A stretch of DNA of 54,502 bases. Origin: Saprospiraceae bacterium (lineage in GTDB: Bacteria > Bacteroidota > Bacteroidia > Chitinophagales > Saprospiraceae). The notes below the pieces were generated by a model. That model saw nothing but the letters and a program-made list of their open reading frames with translations, was not told the origin of the DNA and did not search any database. Within the stretch, counting starts at the first letter, position 1; the number at the start of each line of letters is the position of its first letter. The translations under genes were made by a program, and so were the position numbers. The stretch is taken from contig JANQQI010000108.1 of NCBI GenBank assembly GCA_028285085.1, positions 1 through 54,502 of the forward strand, read 5' to 3'. Shown piece by piece: positions 1-11,500 of this stretch.

Positions 1-835
1 AGAAATCGCCGGCATCAAAAAGATTGCGCGCGAAAAAACCAAAAAGGCGAATCTACATAACAAGAAGCTTCGCGATTGTCGTGTACATTTCAACGATAAT
101 AGCCGACGTGTCAACGAGGAGGCACGCCAGGCTAGCACCATTTTCATTACCGAGGGGGACTCGGCCAGTGGTTCTATCACTAAGGCTCGGGATGTGCAGA
201 CACAAGCAGTATTCAGTCTTCGCGGTAAGCCCCTCAATTGTTATAGCATGACCAAGAAGGTGGTGTATCAGAATGATGAATTCAATCTACTCCAACACGC
301 ACTCAATATCGAAGATGGTCTTGATGATCTACGCTATAATCGCGTAGTTATTGCCACAGATGCCGATGTCGATGGCATGCACATCCGTTTATTGCTCTTG
401 ACTTTCTTTCTACAATTTTTCCCTGACTTAGTCAGAGGCGGCCACCTTTACATTCTCGACACACCACTTTTCCGGGTACGGGACAAGAAGCAAACCTTCT
501 ACTGCTACACCGAAGCGGAAAAACAAGCAGCTATTGCCAAATTACGCGGCAAACCTGAAATTACCCGCTTTAAAGGATTAGGTGAGATTTCACCGGATGA
601 GTTCAGTGACTTTATCGGAGAAAATATTCGTCTTGATCCCGTCGTACTACAAGAAAGCACTAACATTGATCAAGTGCTAGCGTACTACATGGGGAAAAAC
701 ACACCTAAGCGTCAAGAATTCATCATTGACAACCTACGAGTTGAAAAAGATGATTTAGAAAATGGTGATGCCAGTGATCAGGAAGATGATACCCAAGTTG
801 AGGCAGAAGCACTAAGTGCAGAAGCCGCCTCCTAG
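1..835 (+). CDS. parE: DNA topoisomerase IV subunit B (ParE), 3' part
   Basis: C-terminal part of the ATPase/TOPRIM subunit of topoisomerase IV, which with ParC decatenates daughter chromosomes. The reading frame is open from base 2, so the N-terminal GHKL ATPase domain lies outside the window. Seen: the TOPRIM motif EGDSASGS near bases 154-177, RGKPLN, the metal-binding [12 protein letters not shown] segment, and RFKGLGE near the end of the core, followed by an acidic tail of about 25 residues. The pairing of [14 protein letters not shown] with SLRGKPLN and the [10 protein letters not shown] segment fits Bacteroidota ParE better than GyrB, which usually has QGDSAGGSAKQGRD. Nothing odd is visible. 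ParE identity over GyrB rests on remembered family signatures. Confidence 0.93.
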   Translation, partial: EIAGIKKIAREKTKKANLHNKKLRDCRVHFNDNSRRVNEEARQASTIFITEGDSASGSITKARDVQTQAVFSLRGKPLNCYSMTKKVVYQNDEFNLLQHALNIEDGLDDLRYNRVVIATDADVDGMHIRLLLLTFFLQFFPDLVRGGHLYILDTPLFRVRDKKQTFYCYTEAEKQAAIAKLRGKPEITRFKGLGEISPDEFSDFIGENIRLDPVVLQESTNIDQVLAYYMGKNTPKRQEFIIDNLRVEKDDLENGDASDQEDDTQVEAEALSAEAAS

Positions 836-1043
836 ACTACTTTTAAGTCTGTCTTATAGCTCTTTTTGGATAACTGCCATAGCTCGGAACGGCCTGTTGC
901 CTATATTTTTGGTCCGCAACTGACGTTTTGTCCGTAAAATCATTAAATCCCGGGCTTTTGGTGTCAAAAATTGTGAAATTTGTGCGTGGCATTAAAATTG
1001 GCCCATAGGCTTGATGATGTTGGTAACTAAGTCTTCTGACATC

Positions 1044-1074
1044 TTGACATTGCCCCCTCTTATGGGTATCTTTC
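1044..1074 (+). promoter_or_regulatory. candidate lon promoter
   Basis: TTG at 1044-1046 is followed after 20 bases by TATCTTTC at 1067-1074. This is one base off the Bacteroidota consensus TTG-N19-21-TAnnTTTG and lies 30 bases before the lon ATG. The rest of the 269-base gap after parE holds nothing else I recognise. Confidence 0.5.
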
Positions 1075-1104
1075 ATCATTTAAGACTTGAAGGAGTAGCG
1101 TTAT

Positions 1105-3516
1105 ATGAGCTTTTTTGAAGATTTTTTTGTTCCCCACAGCATGGATGACGAAGGTGAGTTCATGCCATTATTATCGATGGATGAAGAAGAGGAACTAAGC
1201 AACTCCGAATCTTTCCCGGATAAGATGCCAATTTTGGCATTAAAAAATACAGTCCTTTTTCCTGGTATTGTTATCCCAATCACCGTTGGCCGCGATAAAT
1301 CGATCAAAGCCATTTACAAGGCCTACGAAGAGAGTCGAAGTATTGCCGTCGTCTCTCAAAAAGATAGCAACGTTGAAAATCCAAAACCAGAGGATCTTTA
1401 CTCGGTGGGTACGATTGCCCGAATTCTCAAATTATTGAAAATGCCTGACGGTACGGCTACCGCTATTTTGCAAGGTCGTCGCCGTTTTCAGTTGGATCAA
1501 TTGCTATCCATCGAACCTTACATGGAAGGCAAAATCAGCTTGATCGAAGAGGTCGCCGCTGAAGATAATTTGGAATACGAAGCCTTAATTTCTTCTATTA
1601 AGGATATGGCTAAGCAAATTATTCAGCTGTCACCCAATATTCCATCCGAGGCAGTCGTCATGCTGAAAAACATCAGTAATAATTCATTTCTGGTGAATTT
1701 CATTGCTTCAAATCTCGGTATCAAAGTGGCTTCCAAGCAAGTCATTCTGGAAATTAACAACCAAAAGGAAAAAGCTGAGGCTATCCTCGAACATATGGAC
1801 AATGAGTTGCAACTGCTGGAACTCAAAGATCAAATCGAGTCCAAGGTCAGAGGAGACATCGAAAAGCAACAGCGTGATTATTTCCTCAATCAGCAGCTTA
1901 AAACCATTCAGGAAGAGCTAGGGCAAAGCCCGCAAGAAGAAGAAATCCAGCGCATGATTGACCGTTCTAAAACTAAGAAATGGTCAAAAGATGTTCAGCA
2001 AGCTTTCCAAAAAGAAATTAACAAAATCCGACGCATGAATCCACAGGTAGCCGAGTATTCCGTGCTACTCAATTATTTGGATTTGATGCTGGAATTACCT
2101 TGGAATGTGTATACCAAGGATAGCTTTAACCTCAAAAAGGTCAAACAAGTCCTGGATAAGGATCACTTTGGCCTCGAGGAAGTCAAAGAGCGCATCCTCG
2201 AGCATTTAGCGGTGCTCAAACTGAAAGGCGATATGAAAGCGCCTATCCTTTGCTTAGTCGGCCCTCCGGGCGTCGGTAAAACTTCCTTAGGAAAATCTAT
2301 CGCCCGAGCTCTAAAGCGCAAGTCAATCCGTATGTCTCTGGGAGGCGTACACGATGAATCTGAAATCCGCGGGCATCGCAAAACTTACATCGGTGCCATG
2401 CCCGGCCGTATCATTCAGTCGATCAAGAAAGCGCAATCTTCGAATCCAGTATTCATTCTGGATGAGATCGATAAAGTGGGCAAAGACTTTCGCGGTGATC
2501 CATCTTCTGCATTATTGGAGGTGCTTGACCCAGAGCAAAACACTAATTTCCACGATAATTATCTGGAATTGGAATATGATTTATCCAAAGTCCTTTTTAT
2601 CGCTACCGCCAATTCACTGAATACTATTCAGCCAGCACTTCTGGATCGAATGGAAATCATTGACATTAGTGGCTATTCTCAGGAAGAAAAAGTGGAAATT
2701 GCCAAACAACACTTGATTCCAAAACAACGTAAAGAGCACGGTTTAGAGGCTAAACATATCCGCCTCAAGCCCGAAGTCATTGCTACCATTGCCCAAGAGT
2801 ATACCAGAGAATCGGGCGTCCGTTCTCTGAACCGTCGCATCGCAGCGATTATGCGTAACATCGCCAAAAAGGTGGCGATGGAAGAGTCATACAACATCAC
2901 GCTCAATGCGAATGATGTTCGGACTATATTGGGACCACCGCGATTCAACGCCGAGTTGTACAAAGAACAGCACGCTCCCGGAGTGGCCGTCGGTCTGGCT
3001 TGGACACGCGTCGGTGGAGACATTCTCTTTATCGAGACCAGCCTCAGCAAAGGTAAAGGTCGCTTGACCCTTACCGGTAATTTGGGCGATGTGATGAAAG
3101 AATCAGCCACGACAGCCTTGAGTTACCTCAAAGCCAATAGCGAATCCCTCGGCCTCGATCCTAAAACTTTCGAAGAATTCGACATCCATATTCACGTTCC
3201 CGAAGGGGCTATTCCCAAAGATGGCCCTTCGGCGGGGATTACCATGCTCTCGGCGCTAGCTTCGGCTTTCAACAAAAAGTCTGTGAAGCCTTATGTTGCC
3301 ATGACCGGTGAAATCACCTTACGCGGAAAAGTGCTTCCCGTCGGTGGTATTAAGGAAAAAATCCTGGCAGCGAAGCGCGCCGGAATGCGTGAAATTATCC
3401 TCTGTAAGGATAATCAAAAAAACGTTGAGCAAATCAATCCTAACTATATTGAAGGCTTGACCTTCCACTATGTGACGCAAATGCAAGAAGTTCTTGATAT
3501 CGCAGTAGGTTTTTAA
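1105..3516 (+). CDS. lon: ATP-dependent Lon protease (LonA)
   Basis: Cytosolic AAA+ serine protease that degrades misfolded and regulatory proteins. The 803 residues match full-length LonA. In order: an N-terminal LON substrate-binding domain (about 40-235, starting [13 protein letters not shown]), a coiled-coil region (about 235-330), the AAA+ module with Walker A GPPGVGKT at 386-393 and Walker B VFILDEID, and the C-terminal protease domain. The catalytic dyad is visible: Ser709 in KDGPSAG and Lys750 in GGIKEK. The first 35 residues are acidic (DDEGEF...DEEEEL), as in many Bacteroidota Lon proteins. It appears monocistronic behind its own promoter-like element. Confidence 0.97.
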   Translation: MSFFEDFFVPHSMDDEGEFMPLLSMDEEEELSNSESFPDKMPILALKNTVLFPGIVIPITVGRDKSIKAIYKAYEESRSIAVVSQKDSNVENPKPEDLYSVGTIARILKLLKMPDGTATAILQGRRRFQLDQLLSIEPYMEGKISLIEEVAAEDNLEYEALISSIKDMAKQIIQLSPNIPSEAVVMLKNISNNSFLVNFIASNLGIKVASKQVILEINNQKEKAEAILEHMDNELQLLELKDQIESKVRGDIEKQQRDYFLNQQLKTIQEELGQSPQEEEIQRMIDRSKTKKWSKDVQQAFQKEINKIRRMNPQVAEYSVLLNYLDLMLELPWNVYTKDSFNLKKVKQVLDKDHFGLEEVKERILEHLAVLKLKGDMKAPILCLVGPPGVGKTSLGKSIARALKRKSIRMSLGGVHDESEIRGHRKTYIGAMPGRIIQSIKKAQSSNPVFILDEIDKVGKDFRGDPSSALLEVLDPEQNTNFHDNYLELEYDLSKVLFIATANSLNTIQPALLDRMEIIDISGYSQEEKVEIAKQHLIPKQRKEHGLEAKHIRLKPEVIATIAQEYTRESGVRSLNRRIAAIMRNIAKKVAMEESYNITLNANDVRTILGPPRFNAELYKEQHAPGVAVGLAWTRVGGDILFIETSLSKGKGRLTLTGNLGDVMKESATTALSYLKANSESLGLDPKTFEEFDIHIHVPEGAIPKDGPSAGITMLSALASAFNKKSVKPYVAMTGEITLRGKVLPVGGIKEKILAAKRAGMREIILCKDNQKNVEQINPNYIEGLTFHYVTQMQEVLDIAVGF

Positions 3517-3606
3517 GCTTACATACAGTTAGATATTTCTTCGTTTGGATGAACACTCCATTAAATCGTGTCGTTAGAATGATACAACCTTTAGTACTGG
3601 GGATAG

Positions 3607-3614
3607 TATCTTTG
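3607..3614 (+). promoter_or_regulatory. -7 promoter element (TATCTTTG)
   Basis: A perfect TAnnTTTG element 42 bases before the ATG at 3656. No clear -33 TTG at the expected spacing. The predicted transcription start near 3620 leaves a leader of about 35 bases. Confidence 0.45.
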
Positions 3615-3655
3615 AACTAAAATATCGTTACCTTCACGTGATTAAAAGTGTTTGC

Positions 3656-4321
3656 ATGAAATACCTCGTTCCAGTTTTTTGCTGCTTCTTTTTGCTCCTC
3701 GGTGTAGGACATGCTCAGGATACTCCTGCTCGTCAGGAAGATGATAAGGAATTAATTCAATTCTCGGGTATGGTCCTGGATGGCTCCGATCGAGAGCTTT
3801 ACCCTGTACCTTACGCCAATATTTATATCAAGCAAAAAGGTCGAGGTACCTACTCTGATTTCAATGGTTTCTTTTCTATTGTAGTAGAAAAAGGGGATAA
3901 TGTTGTTTTCTCTGCTATCGGTTATCGAACCGTAGAAATTACTATTCCTGATACTTTACAAGAAGATCGTTATTCTCTGGTCCAACTCATGAGCCGGGAT
4001 ACGTTCAACCTACCGGAAACGGTAGTCTTCCCTTGGCCAAGCCGCGAACACTTTAAGCTTGAATTCTTGGCCATGGATGTTACCCAAGAACTGCAGGAAC
4101 GTGCACTCGAAAATCTAGCACAAGAAACGCTGGAAAGAGGACGAGAGATGGTGGCTCTTGATGGTAATGAACACGCTGATTTTTACTTGCGCCAGCAAGC
4201 TCGCCAATACTACTATCTCGGCCAGAACCCGCCGATGAATATCTTTAATCCAATTGCCTGGAAGCAATTCTTTGACGCCTGGAAACGGGGAGATTTCAAA
4301 AAAGATAAGGACAAAAAGTAA
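3656..4321 (+). CDS. secreted carboxypeptidase-regulatory-like domain protein
   Basis: A 221-residue exported protein of unknown role. The signal peptide (KYLVPVFCCFFLLLGVGHAQ) is followed by a CarboxypepD_reg-like beta-sandwich (about residues 35-125: FSGMVLDG, PYANIYIKQKGRGTYSDFNGFFSI, VVFSAIGYRTVEI), the module also found at the N-terminus of TonB-dependent receptors. The C-terminal half is helical and charged and ends in a lysine-rich tail. I chose the ATG at 3656, because the in-frame GTG at 3638 would add six residues before a normal signal peptide. No partner gene is evident; lon and metF flank it. Confidence 0.8.
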   Translation: MKYLVPVFCCFFLLLGVGHAQDTPARQEDDKELIQFSGMVLDGSDRELYPVPYANIYIKQKGRGTYSDFNGFFSIVVEKGDNVVFSAIGYRTVEITIPDTLQEDRYSLVQLMSRDTFNLPETVVFPWPSREHFKLEFLAMDVTQELQERALENLAQETLERGREMVALDGNEHADFYLRQQARQYYYLGQNPPMNIFNPIAWKQFFDAWKRGDFKKDKDKK

Positions 4322-4455
4322 TTCCGCAAACTCACTTTTTTGTCATTTTTAGTCATCTTAAATCAGATAGTTAGTCCTAACTGTTTCAATAGATCGGTCA
4401 ATTATGTAATTTCGCCATCCTTTAGGGATTATTACTCAATGCGAATTGCAAATTC

Positions 4456-5412
4456 ATGAAAGTCACTGATTACTTTTCCAAGGCCAACGGCAACACTTTA
4501 GTCTCCTTTGAAGTTCTTCCCCCGCTTAAAGGTGGTGGCATGAAAGCTATTTTTGACACCCTTGATCCACTCATGGAATTCAAACCTCCTTTTATCGATG
4601 TAACCTACCACCGAGAGGAGTTTATTTATAAAAAACGGCCCAGTGGTTACTATGAAAAAACGGCAATTCGTAAGCGCCCCGGAACAGTAGGTATCTGTGC
4701 ATCAATTATGCACCGTTATGGTGTTGATGCGGTCCCCCACCTGATTTGTGGTGGATTCACGAAAGAAGACACCGAAAATGTACTCATCGACCTCAATTTC
4801 CTGAATATTAATAATGTACTGGCTTTACGAGGTGATGCCAGAAAGTTTGATGGGAAATTTATCGCTGAAGAAAATGGACACAAATACGCCTTGGATTTGG
4901 TTCGCCAAATTGAAGATATGAATACCGGAAAGTATTTGGATGATAATATTGAAAATGGTGAGAAAACAGAATTCTGCATCGGGGTAGCAGGCTACCCTGA
5001 AAAGCATTTTGAATCACCTAACATCGACTTTGATCTACAGATTACCAAAGCTAAAGTTGATGCCGGAGCAGATTATATTGTCACTCAGATGTTTTTTGAT
5101 AACCAAAAATACTTCGACTACGTTGATGCGTGCCGTAGTATTGGTATTGATGTTCCTATTGTGCCAGGGCTTAAGCCAGTGACCAAGAAATATCAACTCA
5201 ATTCACTCCCCCGTCTGTTTCACGTTAATATGCCAGCCGAATTAGTTAAAGCCGTGGAAAAGGCAAAAGATTCAGAACAAGTTCGGCAAGCCGGCATCGA
5301 ATGGTGTATCCAGCAATGTAAGGAACTTAAAGCCAAGGGCGTCCCTTGTCTTCACTATTATACGATGGGAGATCCAGCAACGATTCGCCAAATCGCTGAA
5401 GCCATTTTTTAA
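4456..5412 (+). CDS. metF: 5,10-methylenetetrahydrofolate reductase
   Basis: FAD-dependent cytosolic enzyme reducing 5,10-methylene-THF to 5-methyl-THF for methionine synthesis. At 318 residues it is a normal bacterial MetF TIM barrel. Seen: VSFEVLPP with the catalytic-type Glu19 (the position equivalent to E. coli Glu28), the ALRGDARK loop with Asp127 (expected to contact the flavin/folate), GVAGYPEKH, and DAGADYIVTQMFFDNQKYFDYV. The ATG at 4456 gives the expected N-terminus. A gap of about 130 bases precedes it, and no riboswitch-like structure was recognised there. Confidence 0.96.
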   Translation: MKVTDYFSKANGNTLVSFEVLPPLKGGGMKAIFDTLDPLMEFKPPFIDVTYHREEFIYKKRPSGYYEKTAIRKRPGTVGICASIMHRYGVDAVPHLICGGFTKEDTENVLIDLNFLNINNVLALRGDARKFDGKFIAEENGHKYALDLVRQIEDMNTGKYLDDNIENGEKTEFCIGVAGYPEKHFESPNIDFDLQITKAKVDAGADYIVTQMFFDNQKYFDYVDACRSIGIDVPIVPGLKPVTKKYQLNSLPRLFHVNMPAELVKAVEKAKDSEQVRQAGIEWCIQQCKELKAKGVPCLHYYTMGDPATIRQIAEAIF

Positions 5413-5613
5413 GCCTGATCTTCTTTCTTAAAGAATTATCTACAGCTTAAGTTTAACTGAAGAGTATCTTACTTACTTTCATTTTGATCTCGTTCTGCTG
5501 AATTAGTTAGCAGAACCAATAAATCTGTGGACTCCAATTCGATCAATTCACAATATTCACTACCTTAGTCCTCATTCCTTTGCATTGGAATTTAAATCTT
5601 AACCCGAATCGTT

Positions 5614-8136
5614 ATGCCTTTTTCAAAATTATCAATTCTCATCTTCCTTTTGAGCTTCACCGCTATCACCCAAGCTCAAAATATTCAATCTCCCGAAGCA
5701 TTCCTACCCACCAATTATGGCGAACGATTCACCCCTCATCATTTACTTGTTGATTATTTTAAATATGTTGCTGATCAAAACGAACAAGTCATCCTCCAAG
5801 AATATGGCAAAACCTACGAAAAGCGGCCGTTGATCTATGCGATCATCTCTTCGCCCGAAAACATGCAGCGCCTTGAAACCATCCGTACCGATAACTTAAA
5901 AAGAGCAGGTCTAATAGATGGTTCGCCTTCAAGTACGCCTCCCGTAGCTATTGTTTGGCTCAGCTACGGTGTCCACGGCAATGAAGCCGGAGCTTCGGAA
6001 AGTTCCATGGCTGTTCTACATGCGCTCGCTCAGCCGGATGCAAAAATGAAAGCGCTACTAGAAAAAGCAGTAGTCATTCTTGACCCTTGCATCAATCCTG
6101 ATGGCTATTCTCGCTATACACACTGGAATTGGAATGTCACCAATCTCACACCAGACCCACACCCCATTGCTCGTGAGCACCGTGAACCTTGGCCAGGTGG
6201 CCGGGTGAATCATTATTTGTTCGATCTCAACCGTGACTGGGCGTGGCATACTCAAGTTGAGACACAACAGCGGCTTGATGTTTACCAGCAATGGATGCCC
6301 CATGTCCATGTTGATTACCATGAAATGGGACATAATTCACCTTATTACTTTGCACCGGCGGCGCAGCCGTACCACGAATACATCACCAAATGGCAAGGTG
6401 AATTTCAGCACGAAGTCGGTAAAAATCACGCAGGCTATTTTGATGAAAACGGTTGGCTCTATTACACCCGTGAAATTTTTGACCTCTTCTACCCAAGCTA
6501 TGGCGACACTTATCCAATCTTTAACGGTGCGATTGGGATGACACACGAACAGGCCGGTCACGGTATGGCAGGATGCGCCATTTTGCAAGAAAACGAAGAT
6601 ACCTTAAAGATTCAGGATCGCATTGACCATCACTTAGCTACAAGTCTTTCCAATATTGAGATTAGTGCCAAAAATGCGCAGCAGTTGTCGGAAAAGTTCA
6701 CCGAGTATTTCGAAAAGACATCAAGCAATCCTCCGGGGCAATACAAATCCTTTGTCATCCCTGCCAGCAATCATCCTGATAAAGTCAAAGCGCTATGTCG
6801 CTTCTTGGATAAACACCAAATTCGCTACGGCCGGGTTAGCAAAGATTTAAAAAAGCAGCAAGCTTATAACTATGCGACCGGGCAGGAAGAATCAATCAAT
6901 ATTGCTTCCGAAGACTTGATCATCAGTGCCTACCAACCCAAGGCCGTCCTGACCCAAGTCCTTTTTGAACCACAGCCTTTTCTGGTAGATTCCCTGACTT
7001 ATGATATCACGGCCTGGGCCCTCCCCCATGCCTACGGATTGCAGGCCTATGCCTTGACCAACCGTCTCAAAGCAGCCCAGTCTTTTACCCCAATGGTTTA
7101 CGCTAAGCCGGCTTTTCCCAAGACCGCTTACGCTTACCTCAGCCCCTGGGGTAGCCTGGAGGACGCCCGCTTTCTAGGTCAGCTGTTACAGAAGAACATC
7201 AAAGTGCGCTACGCCACCAAAGCGTTTAGCCTCGATGGCCAAGAGCATCCCGCCGGTACCCTGGTTATTAATCTTGCCGACAACCAGCATCACCCCAATT
7301 TTGACCAAACGGTTCAGCAATTAGCGGTCCAAAATGAGCGTCAATTACACGCGGTCCAAAGTGGATTTTCGACTAAAGGATATGATTTGGGATCGGATAA
7401 AATGCATCTTATTGCCAAACCCCGCATCGCTATTTTGCAAAACGATCAAACCTTAGCTAATGAGTTTGGGCAGGTTTGGTACTACTTCGAGCAAAATTTG
7501 GGTTATCCGGTCACGGTAATCCGCGATCTAAATGGCACCAAGTTGGATAAGTTCAATCTCCTGGTTTTGCCGGAAGGTTATTTTAGCTTGGACACAGACA
7601 AACTCAAGAGCTGGATGCGTAATGGAGGACGCACCATCGCTATTGGTCGTGCACTGCGAGCGCTAAAAGACAAAGATGGCTTCGCCCTCAACGAATTCGC
7701 GACCGATGGTGACAAAGCCAAGGCCAAGAAAGCCAAAGAAAAAGAAGTACTCGATAGTCGACTCAACACATATGGCCACCGCGAGCGCGCTTCACTAAGT
7801 GATTATATCCCCGGCGCCATTTTTCGAGTTAAGATGGATACCACACATCCACTTGCCTTTGGTTTACCCGATTATTACTTTTCGTTGAAAACCAGTAGCA
7901 ACACTTATCAATGGTTGAAAAAAAGCTGGAACGTAGGCTATTTAGAAGACAAACCAATGTACCTGGGCTTTATCGGTAATAAGGTAAAAAAACGCATGGA
8001 TGAGACCACGGTTTTTGCGGTTCAATCCATGGGAAAAGGTAGTGTCATCTACTTAGTGGATAACCCACTTTTCCGTGGATTTTGGGAACAAGGCAAATGC
8101 TTGTTCAGCAATGCAGTGTTTATTGCCGGACAATAA
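5614..8136 (+). CDS. secreted M14-family zinc carboxypeptidase
   Basis: Exported metallopeptidase of 840 residues. A signal peptide ends near residue 22 (FTAITQAQ). The M14 domain spans about 40-380, with zinc ligands His121 and Glu124 in YGVHGNEAGASES and a third ligand at His236 in VDYHEMGHN; DPCINPDGYSRY lies between them. GMTHEQAG is further along, near the expected catalytic region. The C-terminal 350 residues resemble the glutamine-amidotransferase-like fold often attached to such peptidases (IAILQNDQTLANEFG, FNLLVLPEGYF), but lack an evident nucleophile. No T9SS tail is seen. Likely role: trimming extracellular peptides; the substrate is unknown. Confidence 0.9.
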   Translation: MPFSKLSILIFLLSFTAITQAQNIQSPEAFLPTNYGERFTPHHLLVDYFKYVADQNEQVILQEYGKTYEKRPLIYAIISSPENMQRLETIRTDNLKRAGLIDGSPSSTPPVAIVWLSYGVHGNEAGASESSMAVLHALAQPDAKMKALLEKAVVILDPCINPDGYSRYTHWNWNVTNLTPDPHPIAREHREPWPGGRVNHYLFDLNRDWAWHTQVETQQRLDVYQQWMPHVHVDYHEMGHNSPYYFAPAAQPYHEYITKWQGEFQHEVGKNHAGYFDENGWLYYTREIFDLFYPSYGDTYPIFNGAIGMTHEQAGHGMAGCAILQENEDTLKIQDRIDHHLATSLSNIEISAKNAQQLSEKFTEYFEKTSSNPPGQYKSFVIPASNHPDKVKALCRFLDKHQIRYGRVSKDLKKQQAYNYATGQEESINIASEDLIISAYQPKAVLTQVLFEPQPFLVDSLTYDITAWALPHAYGLQAYALTNRLKAAQSFTPMVYAKPAFPKTAYAYLSPWGSLEDARFLGQLLQKNIKVRYATKAFSLDGQEHPAGTLVINLADNQHHPNFDQTVQQLAVQNERQLHAVQSGFSTKGYDLGSDKMHLIAKPRIAILQNDQTLANEFGQVWYYFEQNLGYPVTVIRDLNGTKLDKFNLLVLPEGYFSLDTDKLKSWMRNGGRTIAIGRALRALKDKDGFALNEFATDGDKAKAKKAKEKEVLDSRLNTYGHRERASLSDYIPGAIFRVKMDTTHPLAFGLPDYYFSLKTSSNTYQWLKKSWNVGYLEDKPMYLGFIGNKVKKRMDETTVFAVQSMGKGSVIYLVDNPLFRGFWEQGKCLFSNAVFIAGQ

Positions 8137-8542
8137 GTCGAATTTTGGAATCATAAATTAATACAACGCCAGTTTTCCGACAATCTAAATTGGACTCTAC
8201 TGGCAATTATTTATAGTTTTATATTGGAAACTATATCACGGAGTTAGTATGAAATGTCAAGAGCATTCCCCTATTGACTGATTATCGGTTATTGATCTAT
8301 TATCAATAATATTAATTCGGTATCAGTTCTTCTAATAATCCTTCCGCAGTAGAGTTTCCATTCTTATCGCCAAAAGACTATCTCCTTGTTGGTTCAAATG
8401 GACCAAGCTGGGGGCTATGGTTATCTGTACTTATTAATACAGTCACCATTGCTATCACTACCCCAAACCACTAGCTAATTGGATACATTTTTGCTGTTTT
8501 AACTGCAATTCATCAAACTCATATTTAAAACTATCACAAACG
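8137..8542. other. intergenic gap with three hairpins
   Basis: A non-coding stretch of 406 bases between two + strand protease genes. It holds three AT-leaning stem-loops: 8168-8173 with 8199-8204 (6 bp), 8212-8219 with 8228-8235 (8 bp, perfect) and 8289-8296 with 8302-8309 (8 bp, perfect, 5-base loop). None has a following T-run, so they are not classic terminators. No clear promoter or open frame was found. Confidence 0.4.
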
Positions 8543-11500
8543 ATGAAAATTAAATTTTTACTCTTGTTCACCCTGATTTTTGCGGTGTCGCTATCGGCCC
8601 AAAAAAAGGATAATCGACTGGCACAGGGGATTCATCCGGCGAATCGACTGGACGTTGTCGAGATGCCAACGATGGATAATGAGGCTTTGCTTAATGCGGA
8701 GATGGCTCGACGTGCTCCGGGCATCGCACCGCGTTTTGCCGAAAATATTGAAGTAAATATTAACCCAGAGACACACGGTAGCTGGGAAGTTGCTGAAAAT
8801 GGTAACTATGTATGGCGGATACGCATCAAATCTGCTACAGCAAAATCTCTAAATTTTGGTTTTACCCAGTATCAAATGCCAGCAGGTGGTAGTTTGGTGA
8901 TTTATACCCCGGATTACGAGCGTATCCTTGGGCCATTTACCCCGGCAGATAATGAAACCCACGAGCAGCTTTGGACGCCAGTCATTGCCGGTGACGAACA
9001 CGTTATCGAAGTGCAACTGCCTTCTACAAGTCGCAATAATCTAGCACTCCAACTGAGCTACGTCAACCATGACTTCCTTGGCTTTGGTGCTGCTGCTATC
9101 TCGGGAAGTTGTAATATCGACGTCATCTGTGGCGCTCTCGACAACTGGCCTCAGGTGGACAACTATCGCGATATCATCCGATCCGTAGCCGTTATTGGTA
9201 CCGGTGGCGGTACGTTTTGTACCGGATTCTTGATCAATAATGCCCGTAACGATTGCACACCTTACTTCATGACGGCCAATCACTGTGGTATCAACGCAGG
9301 TAATGCTGCCTCTTTGGTGGCTTACTGGAATTACGAAAACTCATATTGCCGCGAGGTAGGCTCATCCGATAGTGGTGCAGCCGGTGATGGTACTTTAAAT
9401 GATTTCAATACTGGTTCCGTATTCCGGGCCGCTTACGCCCCTTCTGATTTTACGCTGGTCGAGTTTGATGACCCAGTTTCAGAAACCGCAAACGCTTTTT
9501 TTGCGGGTTGGAGTAATGAAGCGGTAGCACACACATCTGCCATTGCGGTGCACCATCCTAGTACCGATGAAAAACGAATTAGTTTTGAGGATGATCCTGG
9601 TTTATTAACTACTTATGGTGGTAATAGTGAAGTCACCGATTATACCCACGTTCGTGTTGTTGATTGGGATGATGGAACGACGGAAGGTGGATCATCTGGT
9701 TCTCCTTTATTTGATCAAAATAAACGCGTCATTGGTCAACTCCACGGTGGTGGGGCGGCTTGTGGCAACGACCTCTCTGATTGGTACGGCGCAATGTCTA
9801 TTTCTTGGGAAGGCGGTGGATCAGCCAACTCCCGACTACGCGACTGGCTTGACCCGGACAACACCGGAATTTCCACGCTTGATGGTCGAGAGCAGCTGGC
9901 TTGTTCCTTTTTTGTTGAATCCAATCCAACCTCGATCGAAGTCTGCTCGCCTTCAAACTCAACGTTTGACATCACCATCAGTGAAAACTTTGCAGGCGAC
10001 GTAACACTCAGCTTAGAAACTACTTTAGATGGCCAGCCGGGCGCTTCGGTCAGTCTCGGCTCAACCACGGTTGCCCCCGGAGGTACAACCACCTTAACCG
10101 TTGATCTGCCTAATACTGTAGCGACTGGACAATATAACATCAACATCACTGGTACGAATGGAGGTGATAGCGCAAGTAGCTCCATTCAGGTCACCGTTTT
10201 CGCTTCTGCACCGGCAGTACCCGGTTTGATGGAGCCCGTTGACAATGAAATGAGTGCATCGACGATTCCGCAATTCAGCTGGGCTGACGGCGGTATTGGT
10301 ACAAGCTATCAATTACAAGTGGCAAGTGATGCTGATTTTAATAATATTCTAAATGATATTTCAAATATAGCTGAGAATAATTACTCGGGGATTACTCTGG
10401 AAACGCTGACGACTTACTACTGGCGAGTGCGCAGTACGAACCTTTGTGGTCAAACAGAATGGTCTACCGTCTTTACATTTACTACCGCAGATATTGCCTG
10501 TAGTATGATTGAAAGTGGAGCACTCGAAGTGGTCATCAGTGATGGCCCGGCAAACGAGTACACCTCAACACTTGAAATCACTAACGGTGGCTCTATTGTA
10601 GATATTGATGTCATTGATTTAGACATTGCTCATACGTGGGTAGGTGATTTGTTAATTACCCTAGAGTCTCCTTCTGGGACTGTCGTTACTCTAATGGATC
10701 GCCCGGGGGTTCCTAACTCCACTTACGGTTGTGAAGAGGATAACCTTTTACTCAATTTTGATGACCAGGCCAGCAACTCTGCGGATGATTTAGAAAATAG
10801 TTGTACAGAAGGAGCTGCTTACGCTCTGGAAGGTACTTTCCAGCCTAATGACTTACTTTCTGCCTTCAACGGCGAAAATTCAACCGGTACCTGGACATTA
10901 TCTGTGACAGACAATGAAAACCAGGACGGTGGTACGCTACTTGGTTGGAATCTCTCGATCTGCACCATTACGATCCCAAGTTTTACCTTGACCCCATCAA
11001 CGATGACGCCAACTGCCTGCGAAAGTAGTGCCCCAAGCTTCCAGCTTACGGTAGGTTCTGCCTTTGAGGGAGATGTAACGCTAAGTGCTCTCAGTGTACC
11101 TAGTGGCATTGGATTATCATTTAGTGAAAACCCGGTCGCCCCCGGTACTACAATAGACGTAACCATCAACGGTATGCTGCCTGTAGGGGCTAGTCCAATA
11201 GTTATTGGTGCTACGGATGGAACCAACGAAAGTGAAGTTGGAGTAGATGCAGTAATCGAAGCTTTCCCCGCGTCTTCCGCTCTGAATGTGCCTGCCAACG
11301 CAGCCACCAATGTGCCTCTGGCCCAAAACATGGAATGGTCAGCCGCCGCGGATGCTAATATTTATCACCTTGAAGTAGCAACCGATGCTGGTTTCACCAA
11401 TATTATTGTTGACATCACTCAAGGTACAACGAGCTATATGGCGAGTGGTTTGACCATCAGTACAACCTACTACTGGCGCGTGAGCAGTGGTAATGATTGT

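Noticed and set aside
843-1079. 78-residue minus-strand frame between parE and lon
   Set aside because: Overlaps the lon promoter region, shows no signal, motif or plausible composition.
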